18,744 nucleotides of DNA from contig JANWXG010000020.1 of the NCBI GenBank assembly GCA_025057335.1, forward strand, positions 1 to 18,744, given 5' to 3'. The translations under genes were made by a program, and so were the position numbers. Origin of the DNA: a bacterium (GTDB lineage: Bacteria; Armatimonadota; HRBIN16). Each line of letters begins with the position of its first letter. Within the stretch, counting starts at the first letter, position 1. The notes under the pieces are model-generated. The model was not told the origin of the DNA, did not search any database, and was given only the letters and a program-made list of their open reading frames with translations. Below, one piece after another: positions 9,470-15,792 of this stretch.

Positions 9470-10368
9470 GCAGAATGGGAGGTTTCGCTCGACACCTTCA
9501 GGAGATTTGGCAAATCAGCCGCGAGCTCTCTACAGACGAGGTGCGCGAGCTCGCCGACAAGGGGTTTCGCATCGCGCTGGTGGGCAGCCCAACGCGCACG
9601 CACGACGTGATGGAGCAGTTGCTGGAGGGGCTTCCTCTGCCCGAACGAGAGAAGTCGCGGGCGTTTCTCGTCTGCGACACGAGGCTACCCTCCGAGCAAG
9701 CGGATATCGTCATTGACTGCGGCGGGGCGGAGGAGCCCCTACTGGGCGAACACTACACCTGGCTACTGCCCGAACAGGACGCGGCGGTTGCCCGGCGCAT
9801 CGTGAACGACCTGCCCGGGCTGGCGGTTGCGCTTGCCCGGCGGTTTCCCCTCTTTCGCGAACCTGCCATAGAGTATCTGATTCGGGAGGCGTCGCGCGTC
9901 AACGGGCAAATCGCCATGCTGTCGGCAATACCCGGCGTCATTCCTCTGGCAAACGTGTTTCTGCCCCCCGCAGCAGTAGCGGACATCGTACTGTTGACCA
10001 AGAACCAGATTCTGCTCATCCTTAAGATTGCTGCCGCACTGGGGTTGCCCTACCACACTCGCGACCGACTGAAGGAGATTGTGCCTGTGGTAGCGGGGGC
10101 GATGGGATGGCGCTCGCTGGCGAGGGAGTTCGTCGGCATCGTGCCTGGCGGAGTCGGAGTGGTGGTGAAAGGCGCCATCGCCTATGCAGGCACGTATGTC
10201 GTGGGCAAGAGCGCCTACTGGTTCTGGACGACGGGAGAACGGCTCAACCGCAAGCAGAAGGAGAGGCTCTATCGGCAGATGCTGGAGGAGGCGACGCGCG
10301 TGCTGGCACCGCCTCCTGCCCAGCGTTCTCCCACTGCAGGGGAGAGAGAAGAACCTTCCGAGGGATAG
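9466..10368 (+). CDS. DUF697/YcjF-like membrane-associated protein with degenerate GTPase-like N-terminus
   Basis: 300 aa from GTG 9466, chosen for the 4-bp GTGA overlap with the deacetylase stop; ATG 9475 is an alternative. The C-terminal half (~135-270) has the DUF697 pattern of two amphipathic/hydrophobic helical hairpins: AMLSAIPGVIPLANVFLPPAAVADIVLLTKNQ..., LKIAAALG, AGAMGWRSLAREFVGIVPGG, then AIAYAGTYVVGKSAYWFWTTGE. In known proteins this domain often follows an Era/TrmE-like GTPase. Here the front (~25-120) starts with a GTPase-like strand (FRIALVGSP) but lacks the GKS of Walker A, and I see no NKxD; so it looks like a pseudo-GTPase. The tail is basic then Pro/Glu rich. Function unknown; coupling to the deacetylase suggests a shared complex or shared dosage. 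Confidence 0.75.
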   Translation: MSRMGGFARHLQEIWQISRELSTDEVRELADKGFRIALVGSPTRTHDVMEQLLEGLPLPEREKSRAFLVCDTRLPSEQADIVIDCGGAEEPLLGEHYTWLLPEQDAAVARRIVNDLPGLAVALARRFPLFREPAIEYLIREASRVNGQIAMLSAIPGVIPLANVFLPPAAVADIVLLTKNQILLILKIAAALGLPYHTRDRLKEIVPVVAGAMGWRSLAREFVGIVPGGVGVVVKGAIAYAGTYVVGKSAYWFWTTGERLNRKQKERLYRQMLEEATRVLAPPPAQRSPTAGEREEPSEG

Positions 10369-10406
10369 CCCCAGGATTCCGAGTGGCTTGGACTGGTCAG
10401 TCCGCT

Positions 10407-10453
10407 GGGGTACGCCTCCTCCCGGGTCAGCGGCTTTGGGAAGGGCGTACCCC
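10407..10453. terminator. Long-stem inverted repeat between convergent genes
   Basis: GGGGTACGCC (10407-10416) and GGCGTACCCC (10444-10453) form a perfect 10-bp stem with a 27-nt loop, sitting between the stops of the DUF697-like gene (10368) and the TrpB2 gene (10459). The position fits a shared two-way terminator; no clear T tract follows on either strand. Confidence 0.45.
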
Positions 10454-10458
10454 TGTAC

Positions 10459-11766
10459 TCACACGTCCTGCAGAGAGCCAGAGAGGTACGCCTCGTAGGC
10501 GGTCAGGTCGAGCATCCCATGCCCCGACAGGTTGAACAGGATGACACGCTTCTCGCCTGCCTCGCGCGCTTGCAGCGCCTCGTCGATGGCAGCCCGCACG
10601 GCGTGTGCCGATTCGGGCGCGGGGATGATGCCCTCTGTGCGGGCAAACTGCACCGCCGCCTCGAACACCTTCGTCTGCGGATAGGCGACGGCTTCGATGA
10701 CGCCTAGGTGGTAGAGGTGGCTGACCAGGGGCGCCATGCCGTGATAGCGCAAGCCTCCCGCGTGGATGCGCGGCGGCATGAAGTCATGCCCGAGCGTGTA
10801 CATCCACATCAGCGGCGTGGTCATCGCCGTGTCGCCGAAGTCGTAGCGCAGCTCGCCCTTCGTCAGGGAGGGACAGGCGCTGGGCTCCACCGCCACCACC
10901 CGATACCGTTTGCCCTCGGTCAGCTTCTGGCGCACGAAGGGGAACGCCAGCCCTGCGAAGTTGCTTCCCCCGCCCACGCAGCCGATGATGACATCGGGCT
11001 CTTCGCCCGCCATCTCCATCTGCTTCTGCGCCTCGATGCCGATGACGGTCTGGTGCAAGCAGACATGGTTGAGCACGCTGCCGAGGGAGTACTTGGTGTT
11101 CTTCGAGCGCACAGTGTCCTCGATGGCTTCGCTGATGGCGATGCCCAGGCTGCCCGGACAGTCTGGGTCTTCCGCCAGCAGCCTGCGCCCATATTCGGTA
11201 TTCTCGCTGGGGCTGGGATACACTGTAGCACCCCACGTCTCCATCATCATCTTACGATAGGGCTTCTGGTAGTAACTGACCTTGACCATATACACAGTGC
11301 ATTCCATCTCGAACAGGCGGCAGGCGAGCGCCAGCGAGGATCCCCACTGCCCCGCGCCCGTCTCCGTCGCCAGTCGCTGCACACCCGATATCTTGTTATA
11401 GTATGCCTGGGCGACGGCGGTGTTGGGCTTGTGGCTGCCTGCGGGGCTGACGCCTTCGTACTTATAGTAGATGTGCGCAGGGGTCTGCAGCGCCTGTTCC
11501 AGTCTCACGGCGCGCAATAGCGGAGTCGGGCGCCATAGCGCGTAGATGTCGCGCACGGGCTGAGGTATCTCTACCCACCGCTCCGGGCTGAACTCTTGCA
11601 TGACCAGCGGTTCGGGGAAGATGGGCAGCATGTCGTCAGCCTGAATGGGCTGTCGGGTTCCCGGGTGCAGCGGGGGAGGCACTGGCTCAGGCAAGTCGGG
11701 CAGGATGTTGTACCAGTGCGTCGGAATATCGGACTGGCTCAGAACAAATCGCGTCGTCATACTCAC
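10459..11766 (-). CDS. Tryptophan synthase beta chain-like PLP enzyme, TrpB2 type
   Basis: 435 aa. GTG 11766 taken as start because AAGGAGG lies 7 nt upstream; ATG two codons later is possible. PLP Schiff-base lysine in GSHKPNTA (K113), catalytic Glu in ETGAGQWG (E135) and phosphate-binding GCVGGGSNFAG (~262-272) are all visible. The long N-terminal extension with PVPPPLHPGTRQPI and the sequence YKYEGVSPAGSHKPN identify the TrpB2 (TIGR01415-like) branch, not the standard TrpB that pairs with TrpA. The known reaction is indole plus serine to tryptophan, often attributed to indole salvage because TrpB2 lacks strong TrpA contacts. No trpA or other trp gene is nearby. It lies 14 bp downstream of a secreted LTPEQ-repeat protein on the same strand, likely co-transcribed. 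Confidence 0.93.
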   Translation of the reverse strand: MSMTTRFVLSQSDIPTHWYNILPDLPEPVPPPLHPGTRQPIQADDMLPIFPEPLVMQEFSPERWVEIPQPVRDIYALWRPTPLLRAVRLEQALQTPAHIYYKYEGVSPAGSHKPNTAVAQAYYNKISGVQRLATETGAGQWGSSLALACRLFEMECTVYMVKVSYYQKPYRKMMMETWGATVYPSPSENTEYGRRLLAEDPDCPGSLGIAISEAIEDTVRSKNTKYSLGSVLNHVCLHQTVIGIEAQKQMEMAGEEPDVIIGCVGGGSNFAGLAFPFVRQKLTEGKRYRVVAVEPSACPSLTKGELRYDFGDTAMTTPLMWMYTLGHDFMPPRIHAGGLRYHGMAPLVSHLYHLGVIEAVAYPQTKVFEAAVQFARTEGIIPAPESAHAVRAAIDEALQAREAGEKRVILFNLSGHGMLDLTAYEAYLSGSLQDV

Positions 11767-11780
11767 GTGCGTTCCTCCTT

Positions 11781-12458
11781 CTACGGCGAAGGTTTCTGTT
11801 CCTCTTGAGGCGGCGTCGCCGGCTTTTCGGGTTCGCCCTGCAAAATTTGCTTTAGTCGCCGTTGCTGTTCTGGCGTCAGGATTTTGTTGACCTTCTCATC
11901 CGTTTGCTTACGCAGCTCCGCCAGTTTCTCCTTCTTCTGCTGTTCACTCCAGCCGTTCTCTCGCGCCTGCTTCTCGATAGCGCGGATGGCAGCGGTCTGC
12001 TCGCGCATCACTTCCAGCAGCTGTGCGCTCTGTTCGGGAGTCAGCTTCAGTGCAACCGTCAAGCGGTCTACCAGCATCGCCTCCGGTTCTAGGTTGCGCA
12101 GCTTGTGCAGTTGCTGTGGGGTTAGCACTGCCTCCAGCTTCTTCTGCATCCCCCGGCGCAGTTCGCGCAGCTTCTCCTGTCGCTCTTTCGCGCTCATCTG
12201 CTGCTGAAGAATCTCGCCGTAGCTCCTGTTATGCTCGGCGTAAATCTGGCGTATCTTCTGCTCTTGCTCGGGCGTGAGGGCGAGCAGGCGCGTGAGCATG
12301 GAGACAGGCGGGAGCGCGGGGTCAGGCGCTGTGGTGCGGATGAAGGGCTGTTGCTGCTTGCCCTCTCCAGGGGGGGAGGCTTCCTCTTGCGCCCACGAGT
12401 GGCAACACAGGGAGATAATGCCTACCAGCACGTAGCCCATCCACTGTAATCCTCTCAT
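11781..12458 (-). CDS. Secreted LTPEQ-repeat (Spy/CpxP-like) helical protein
   Basis: 225 aa; ATG preceded by AGGAGG at ~6 nt. Signal peptide ~1-23 (MRGLQWMGYVLVGIISLCCH, then SWA with cleavage before QEEA). After a Gln/Pro-rich linker there are two tandem helical units, each opening and closing with LTP(E/Q)Q: LLALTPEQEQKIRQIYAEH ... EAVLTPQQLHKL, then ALKLTPEQSAQLLEVM ... NKILTPEQQRRL. The LTxxQ pattern is the mark of Spy/CpxP-type periplasmic chaperones and metal-stress sensors; charged, Lys/Glu-rich helices are otherwise dominant. The C-terminus is Pro/Glu rich. Likely an extracytoplasmic chaperone-like or scaffold protein; no catalytic motif. Operon with the TrpB2 gene 14 bp downstream, driven by the promoter at 12501-12529. 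Confidence 0.8.
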   Translation of the reverse strand: MRGLQWMGYVLVGIISLCCHSWAQEEASPPGEGKQQQPFIRTTAPDPALPPVSMLTRLLALTPEQEQKIRQIYAEHNRSYGEILQQQMSAKERQEKLRELRRGMQKKLEAVLTPQQLHKLRNLEPEAMLVDRLTVALKLTPEQSAQLLEVMREQTAAIRAIEKQARENGWSEQQKKEKLAELRKQTDEKVNKILTPEQQRRLKQILQGEPEKPATPPQEEQKPSP

Positions 12459-12500
12459 AGGAGACCTCCTGTCTAAAGGGAAACGCTCGTTGCAAGGCTA

Positions 12501-12529
12501 AGTGTATCATACAATAGGCATCGAGGCAA
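12501..12529 (-). promoter_or_regulatory. Promoter of the LTPEQ-protein/TrpB2 operon
   Basis: Minus strand: -35 TTGCCT (12524-12529), 17 bp, -10 TACACT (12501-12506) preceded by TATGA. Predicted start near 12494, about 36 nt from the ATG. The architecture almost duplicates that of the VWA promoter (TTGCAT, 17 bp, TATGA then TACACT), which supports both. The divergent larC promoter must overlap this 92-bp gap; a plus-strand TACAAT (12510-12515) is a possible -10 but lacks a well-spaced -35. Confidence 0.55.
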
Positions 12530-12550
12530 CAGCAAGAGGACGGGAATCGA

Positions 12551-13729
12551 ATGCGACTGGCATACTTCGACTGCTTTTCAGGCATTTCTGGCGATATGGC
12601 GCTGGGCGCCCTGCTGGGCGCGGGGGCGCCCGGAGAGGTTCTGCACGAGGTCTGGCGCAGCCTGCCTCTGCAGAGATGGAGCTATCAACTGGAGAAGACG
12701 ACCGTCAACGGCATCGAGGCGGTGGACGTGACCATCCGCTCTGAGGAGGAGCAACCGCATCGCCATCTGTCCGACGTGCTGGAGATTATTCAGGCAAGCT
12801 CCGCCTCGGCGCGGGCGAAGGGCTGGGCGAGCGAGGTGTTTCGTCGGCTGGCGCAGGCGGAGGCGCAGGTGCACGGCACGACGGTCGAGCGTGTGCACTT
12901 CCACGAGGTGGGCGCGGTAGACGCCATCGCCGACATCCTGGGTGTGTGCGTGCTACTGGATGCGCTGGGGGTGGATGCGGTGGAGTGTTCGCCGCTGCCA
13001 ATGTCGCGGGGGTTCGTGCAGGCGGCGCATGGCGTCATCCCCGTGCCCCCGCCTGCCGTGATGGAGCTGCTGAAAGGGGTAGAGGTAGTTCCCGACGACG
13101 CGGTGCAGGGCGAGACAGTGACGCCAACGGGCGCGGCGCTGATGGTCACGTTGGCGCAGCGCTTTGGCGGCTTTCCGCGCATGAGGATCGAGCAGGTAGG
13201 CTACGGAGCGGGCAAAAAGCGCTTCGAGGCACGTCCGAACCTGTTACGGGTAGTCGTCGGCGAGAAGGTACCCGACTTGCCCACGCAGGAGACAGTGCTC
13301 ATCGAGGTCAACCTAGATGACATGAACCCAGAGTGGTATCCTGCTGTGCAGGGGCGGCTGTTCGAGGCGGGGGCACTAGATGTGTACTACACGCCCATCC
13401 AGATGAAGCGCGGACGCCCGGGCACGCAGCTGAGCGTGCTGTGCGAGCCGGGCAGGGAAGTCGCCCTGCTGGAGGTGCTCTTCCGCGAGACCACGACCTT
13501 CGGCGCGCGCTTTAGCCGATGGCAACGGCTGTGTCTGGAGCGACGCTGGGAGACCGTGCAGACGCGCTACGGCGAGGTGCGGGTAAAGGTGGGGCTGTGG
13601 AACGGAAAGGAAGTGACTGCCTCGCCCGAATACGCCGACTGCGCCGCGCGGGCGGAGGAGCATGGCGTGTCGTTGAAAGAGGTGTACGAGGAAGCAATAC
13701 GGGGTTATCGCCCTGTGCAGGGGGAATAG
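12551..13729 (+). CDS. larC: Nickel-pincer cofactor biosynthesis protein LarC
   Basis: 392 aa. The N-terminus MRLAYFDCFSGISGDMALGA is the family signature, fixing the start although the ribosome site is weak (GAGGA ~11 nt away). Other visible blocks: HFHEVGAVDAIADILG, GFVQAAHGVIPVPPPA, GETVTPTGAAL, and in the C-terminal half VNLDDMNPEWYP, MKRGRPGTQLSVLC and ETTTFGARF. LarC is the CTP-dependent cyclometallase that inserts nickel into the pyridinium-dithiocarboxylate precursor to make the nickel-pincer cofactor of lactate racemase (LarA) and related epimerases. In Lactobacillus plantarum it is made from two frames by programmed frameshifting; here it is one uninterrupted frame. larB, larE and a LarA-type enzyme are not in the window. 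Confidence 0.95.
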   Translation: MRLAYFDCFSGISGDMALGALLGAGAPGEVLHEVWRSLPLQRWSYQLEKTTVNGIEAVDVTIRSEEEQPHRHLSDVLEIIQASSASARAKGWASEVFRRLAQAEAQVHGTTVERVHFHEVGAVDAIADILGVCVLLDALGVDAVECSPLPMSRGFVQAAHGVIPVPPPAVMELLKGVEVVPDDAVQGETVTPTGAALMVTLAQRFGGFPRMRIEQVGYGAGKKRFEARPNLLRVVVGEKVPDLPTQETVLIEVNLDDMNPEWYPAVQGRLFEAGALDVYYTPIQMKRGRPGTQLSVLCEPGREVALLEVLFRETTTFGARFSRWQRLCLERRWETVQTRYGEVRVKVGLWNGKEVTASPEYADCAARAEEHGVSLKEVYEEAIRGYRPVQGE

Positions 13730-13745
13730 GCTGGCTCTCTTTTTC

Positions 13746-13803
13746 GTCACCCTGAGCGAAGCGAAGGGTCTCCAGTGATGTTTCGCTACCGCTCAGCATG
13801 ACA
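13746..13803. repeat. GTCACCCTGAGC...GCTCAGCATGAC repeat
   Basis: Starts GTCACCCTGAGCGAAGCGAA and ends CGCTCAGCATGACA; the two ends are imperfect inverted repeats, giving a small MITE-like or hairpin unit of ~58 bp just after larC. It belongs to the same family as the copies at 4609-4711 and 4893-4921. Confidence 0.65.
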
Positions 13804-13818
13804 GGGACAGGGAGGAAC

Positions 13819-13878
13819 GGCTCGGCAGGAGCCTCACCCACCAATGTAGCGTTTGGAGGGCGAACCTCCCAGTGAGCC
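13819..13878. repeat. Inverted pair of the GGGCGAGGCTCC repeat
   Basis: A reverse copy (GGCTCGGCAGGAGCCTCACC from 13819) is followed 10 bp after its end by a forward variant (TGGAGGGCGAACCTCCCAGT then GAGCC, 13854-13878). The head-to-head arrangement could fold into a larger hairpin upstream of rsgA. Confidence 0.65.
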
Positions 13879-13915
13879 GAACATCCACCGAGAGCGATAA
13901 TCAGAGGACTGACGC

Positions 13916-14887
13916 ATGACGGCAACGCATAGGCTGCAGGGAATTGTCATCCGCGCAAGCGCGGGCAACTACACCGTGTTCCATGAGGGGCGCGAGGTGC
14001 TCTGCAGCCTGCGGGGCAACCTGAAGAAGGAGCTGGTCATGACCGAGAGCGCCAGCCGCGCCCCGCGTGTGATTCAGGCGAAGCGCAAGCGGTTGACCAA
14101 CCCTGTCGCAGTGGGCGATACCGTCTGGTTTCATTTCACAACCTCGCACCAGGGAGTCATCACGGAGGTAGAGCCTCGTCGCTCGGCGGTAGTACGGTTC
14201 ATCCCCCGCACGCGGGAGGTACAGGTGATTGTCGCCAATATCGACCTGCTGCTGGTCGTGTTTGCCGTGCTGGAACCGCGCTTAGACCCCTGGCAGTGCG
14301 ACCGCTTTCTGGTAGCGGCGTACGCGAACGGGCTGCATCCCATCATCGTCGCCAACAAGTGCGACCTGCCCATCGAGCCACAGACAGAGCATCACCTGCA
14401 GGTATATGTAAGCGCAGGGTACGAGGTCATCCGCGTCAGTGCGACACGTGGCGACAATATCCCCCTATTGCGTGAGCGAGTACGCGGCAAAATCTCCGCC
14501 GTGTGCGGTCCGTCGGGCGTGGGCAAAAGCAGCATCCTGAATGCCTTGCAGCCCGGACTGGGCTTGCGAGTCGGGCAGGTCGGTGAGGTCACGCACAAAG
14601 GCAGACACACCACCACCCTCGCGCAGCTCATCCGCCTAGGCGAAGACAGCTGGATTGCCGACACCCCAGGCATGCGCAACTTCGAGCTGTGGGAGGTCGA
14701 TGCGCAGACGGTGTGGGAAGCCTTCCCGGAGATACGACCATACCTCGGCGAGTGCTACTTCCCCGACTGCCAGCACGATACCGAGCCCGACTGTGCCGTG
14801 AAGCAGGCAGTAGAGGAAGGGAAGGTAGACCGCCGCCGCTATGAAAGTGCGCTCTCACTGGCGAAGGGGGCGTCTGAGTCGGGGTAG
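13916..14887 (+). CDS. rsgA: Ribosome small-subunit-dependent GTPase RsgA
   Basis: 323 aa, ATG with AGAGGA ~8 nt upstream. Domain order: N-terminal OB fold (~1-100), circularly permuted GTPase (~105-270) with G4 NKCD (147-150) ahead of G1 GPSGVGKSS (198-206), switch region GRHTTT (229-234) and G3 DTPG (249-252), then a zinc knuckle with C280, C285, H287 and C293 (CYFPDCQHDTEPDC). This permuted order plus the zinc module is diagnostic. RsgA (YjeQ) checks and releases factors during late 30S maturation, using ribosome-stimulated GTP hydrolysis. The last 49 bp overlap, on the opposite strand, the end of the nucleotidyltransferase gene. Confidence 0.96.
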   Translation: MTATHRLQGIVIRASAGNYTVFHEGREVLCSLRGNLKKELVMTESASRAPRVIQAKRKRLTNPVAVGDTVWFHFTTSHQGVITEVEPRRSAVVRFIPRTREVQVIVANIDLLLVVFAVLEPRLDPWQCDRFLVAAYANGLHPIIVANKCDLPIEPQTEHHLQVYVSAGYEVIRVSATRGDNIPLLRERVRGKISAVCGPSGVGKSSILNALQPGLGLRVGQVGEVTHKGRHTTTLAQLIRLGEDSWIADTPGMRNFELWEVDAQTVWEAFPEIRPYLGECYFPDCQHDTEPDCAVKQAVEEGKVDRRRYESALSLAKGASESG

Positions 14888-15207
14888 AACCATCTCGCCT
14901 CGCGCTCGATGCGTTGGGCGAATCGTCCCTCCCGCAACATCTTTTCCCACTCGGCTTGTGTATACACTAGCAGGTCGGTGGAAAGGGGCAGGTCAGAGGT
15001 GTCGAAGTAGCGTGCCCGCTCCACGAAGGGAGTGGCAGTGTCATGCACGACAACCACTAGATCGATGTCGCTGCCCACACCCCAGTCACCGCGCGCGTAT
15101 GAGCCGAACAGCCCGATACACACCACCTCCGGGTGGCGAGCGAAAGTGTGCTTCGCCCACGCCTCTACCGCGTTAAGTACGGTCTCGGCATCGAGCCATT
15201 TGAGCAC
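14839..15207 (-). CDS. MNT-type nucleotidyltransferase (MntA-like antitoxin or partner)
   Basis: 122 aa from GTG 15207, which has GGAG 7 nt upstream and limits overlap with the HEPN gene to 35 bp; ATG 15234 is an alternative. The minimal nucleotidyltransferase motif GSYARGDWGVGSDIDL fits GS-x10-D-x-D exactly, so the two metal-binding aspartates of the Pol-beta fold are intact. After it come VVVVHD and a helical segment with STDLLVYTQAEWEKM. Family role: paired with HEPN proteins in HepT/MntA-type toxin-antitoxin modules, where MntA AMPylates HepT. Here it follows the HEPN gene, the usual order. The 3' end runs 49 bp into the rsgA coding end, antisense. Confidence 0.88.
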   Translation of the reverse strand: MLKWLDAETVLNAVEAWAKHTFARHPEVVCIGLFGSYARGDWGVGSDIDLVVVVHDTATPFVERARYFDTSDLPLSTDLLVYTQAEWEKMLREGRFAQRIEREARWFYPDSDAPFASESALS

Positions 15208-15577
15208 GGGTGAACTCCAGGATCTCACGGGCATAGCGTACCGCCTCTTCGCTCTGCTTTCGGGTGTAGTATTCGTAGGGAGCTCCCTCCGCGAATCCGT
15301 TTGGATAACGAGGGGGGATGTAGTATGCGTCCAGTACGCTGGCGAACTCTTCCAGTTCGCGGGGTACCTCTACTACTTCAGGCAGTTGCCTCAGCAGTTT
15401 CAACACTGAGTGTCCCCACACATTCTGCCCTAGCTGAAAGTGTAATGCCTCAACTGCTTTCTCCGCCGCCTGCTGCGCCGCAAAGCATGCCCACTCGTGC
15501 ACTTCGTTGTGCTGACTGATCTGCGCCTGATGCAAGTCACGCTCCGCCTGACGTAGCCAGTCCTCTGCACGGTTCAT
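15173..15577 (-). CDS. HEPN-domain protein, partner of the nucleotidyltransferase
   Basis: 134 aa from ATG 15577 (MNRAEDWLRQAERDL); a GGGGG stretch lies ~11 nt upstream. The all-helical HEPN fold (PF05168-like) is visible: N-terminal AEDWLRQAERDLHQA, then EWACFAAQQAAEKAVEALHF, VWGHSVLKLLRQL, and LDAYYIPPRYPNG near residue 90. It fits the small HEPN proteins encoded with MNT nucleotidyltransferases. I do not find the RX4-6H or RX4HXY RNase motif of active HepT toxins, so RNase activity is doubtful; it may be a non-toxic or nucleotide-binding version. It overlaps the next gene by 35 bp, hence coupled translation. Confidence 0.87.
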   Translation of the reverse strand: MNRAEDWLRQAERDLHQAQISQHNEVHEWACFAAQQAAEKAVEALHFQLGQNVWGHSVLKLLRQLPEVVEVPRELEEFASVLDAYYIPPRYPNGFAEGAPYEYYTRKQSEEAVRYAREILEFTRAQMARCRDRT

Positions 15578-15597
15578 CGCGTATACCACCCCCTTCT

Positions 15598-15606
15598 ATT
15601 ATAGCA
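15598..15606 (-). promoter_or_regulatory. Extended -10 promoter of the HEPN/MNT operon
   Basis: Minus strand TGCTATAAT: a perfect TATAAT with the upstream TGn of an extended -10 element; no good -35 is found at 16-18 bp. The predicted start near 15591 leaves a very short leader of ~14 nt before the ATG. Confidence 0.55.
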
Positions 15607-15715
15607 TTGGCAGTCTCCTCTTGCCTCCTTGTAAGGAAAGGGATTGTAGCTTGGCGAGAGCATAGGACGCTATGAGGAAGCAAGGCGGGGGCTTCTGAAA
15701 GAGGTTCACATGAAC

Positions 15716-15761
15716 TGCCTTCTGGGCGCGGCAGGAACGCTTCCCCCTTTTCACGAAGGCA
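15716..15761 (+). promoter_or_regulatory. Candidate structured leader before the oxidoreductase gene
   Basis: TGCCTTC (15716-15722) and GAAGGCA (15755-15761) are perfect 7-bp arms enclosing 32 nt that contain a small inner hairpin GGAA-CGC-TTCC. It ends 31 bp before the start codon, so it could shape the leader mRNA or be an operator. No known riboswitch is recognised. The remaining part of the gap (15607-15715) holds no visible site except the 12-bp palindrome TCCTT-GT-AAGGA. Confidence 0.35.
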
Positions 15762-15792
15762 AAATCAATCCCTGTTAGTTCGGAGGAGCGAG

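Noticed and set aside
10107..10535. Plus-strand frame of 142 codons spanning the end of the DUF697-like gene
   Set aside because: Out-of-frame shadow extending into the TrpB2 gene antisense. Arg/Gly-rich with no motif.
13512..13925. Minus-strand frame of 137 codons between larC and rsgA
   Set aside because: Mostly antisense to larC plus repeat-derived sequence (LVGEAPAEP). No ribosome site or domain.
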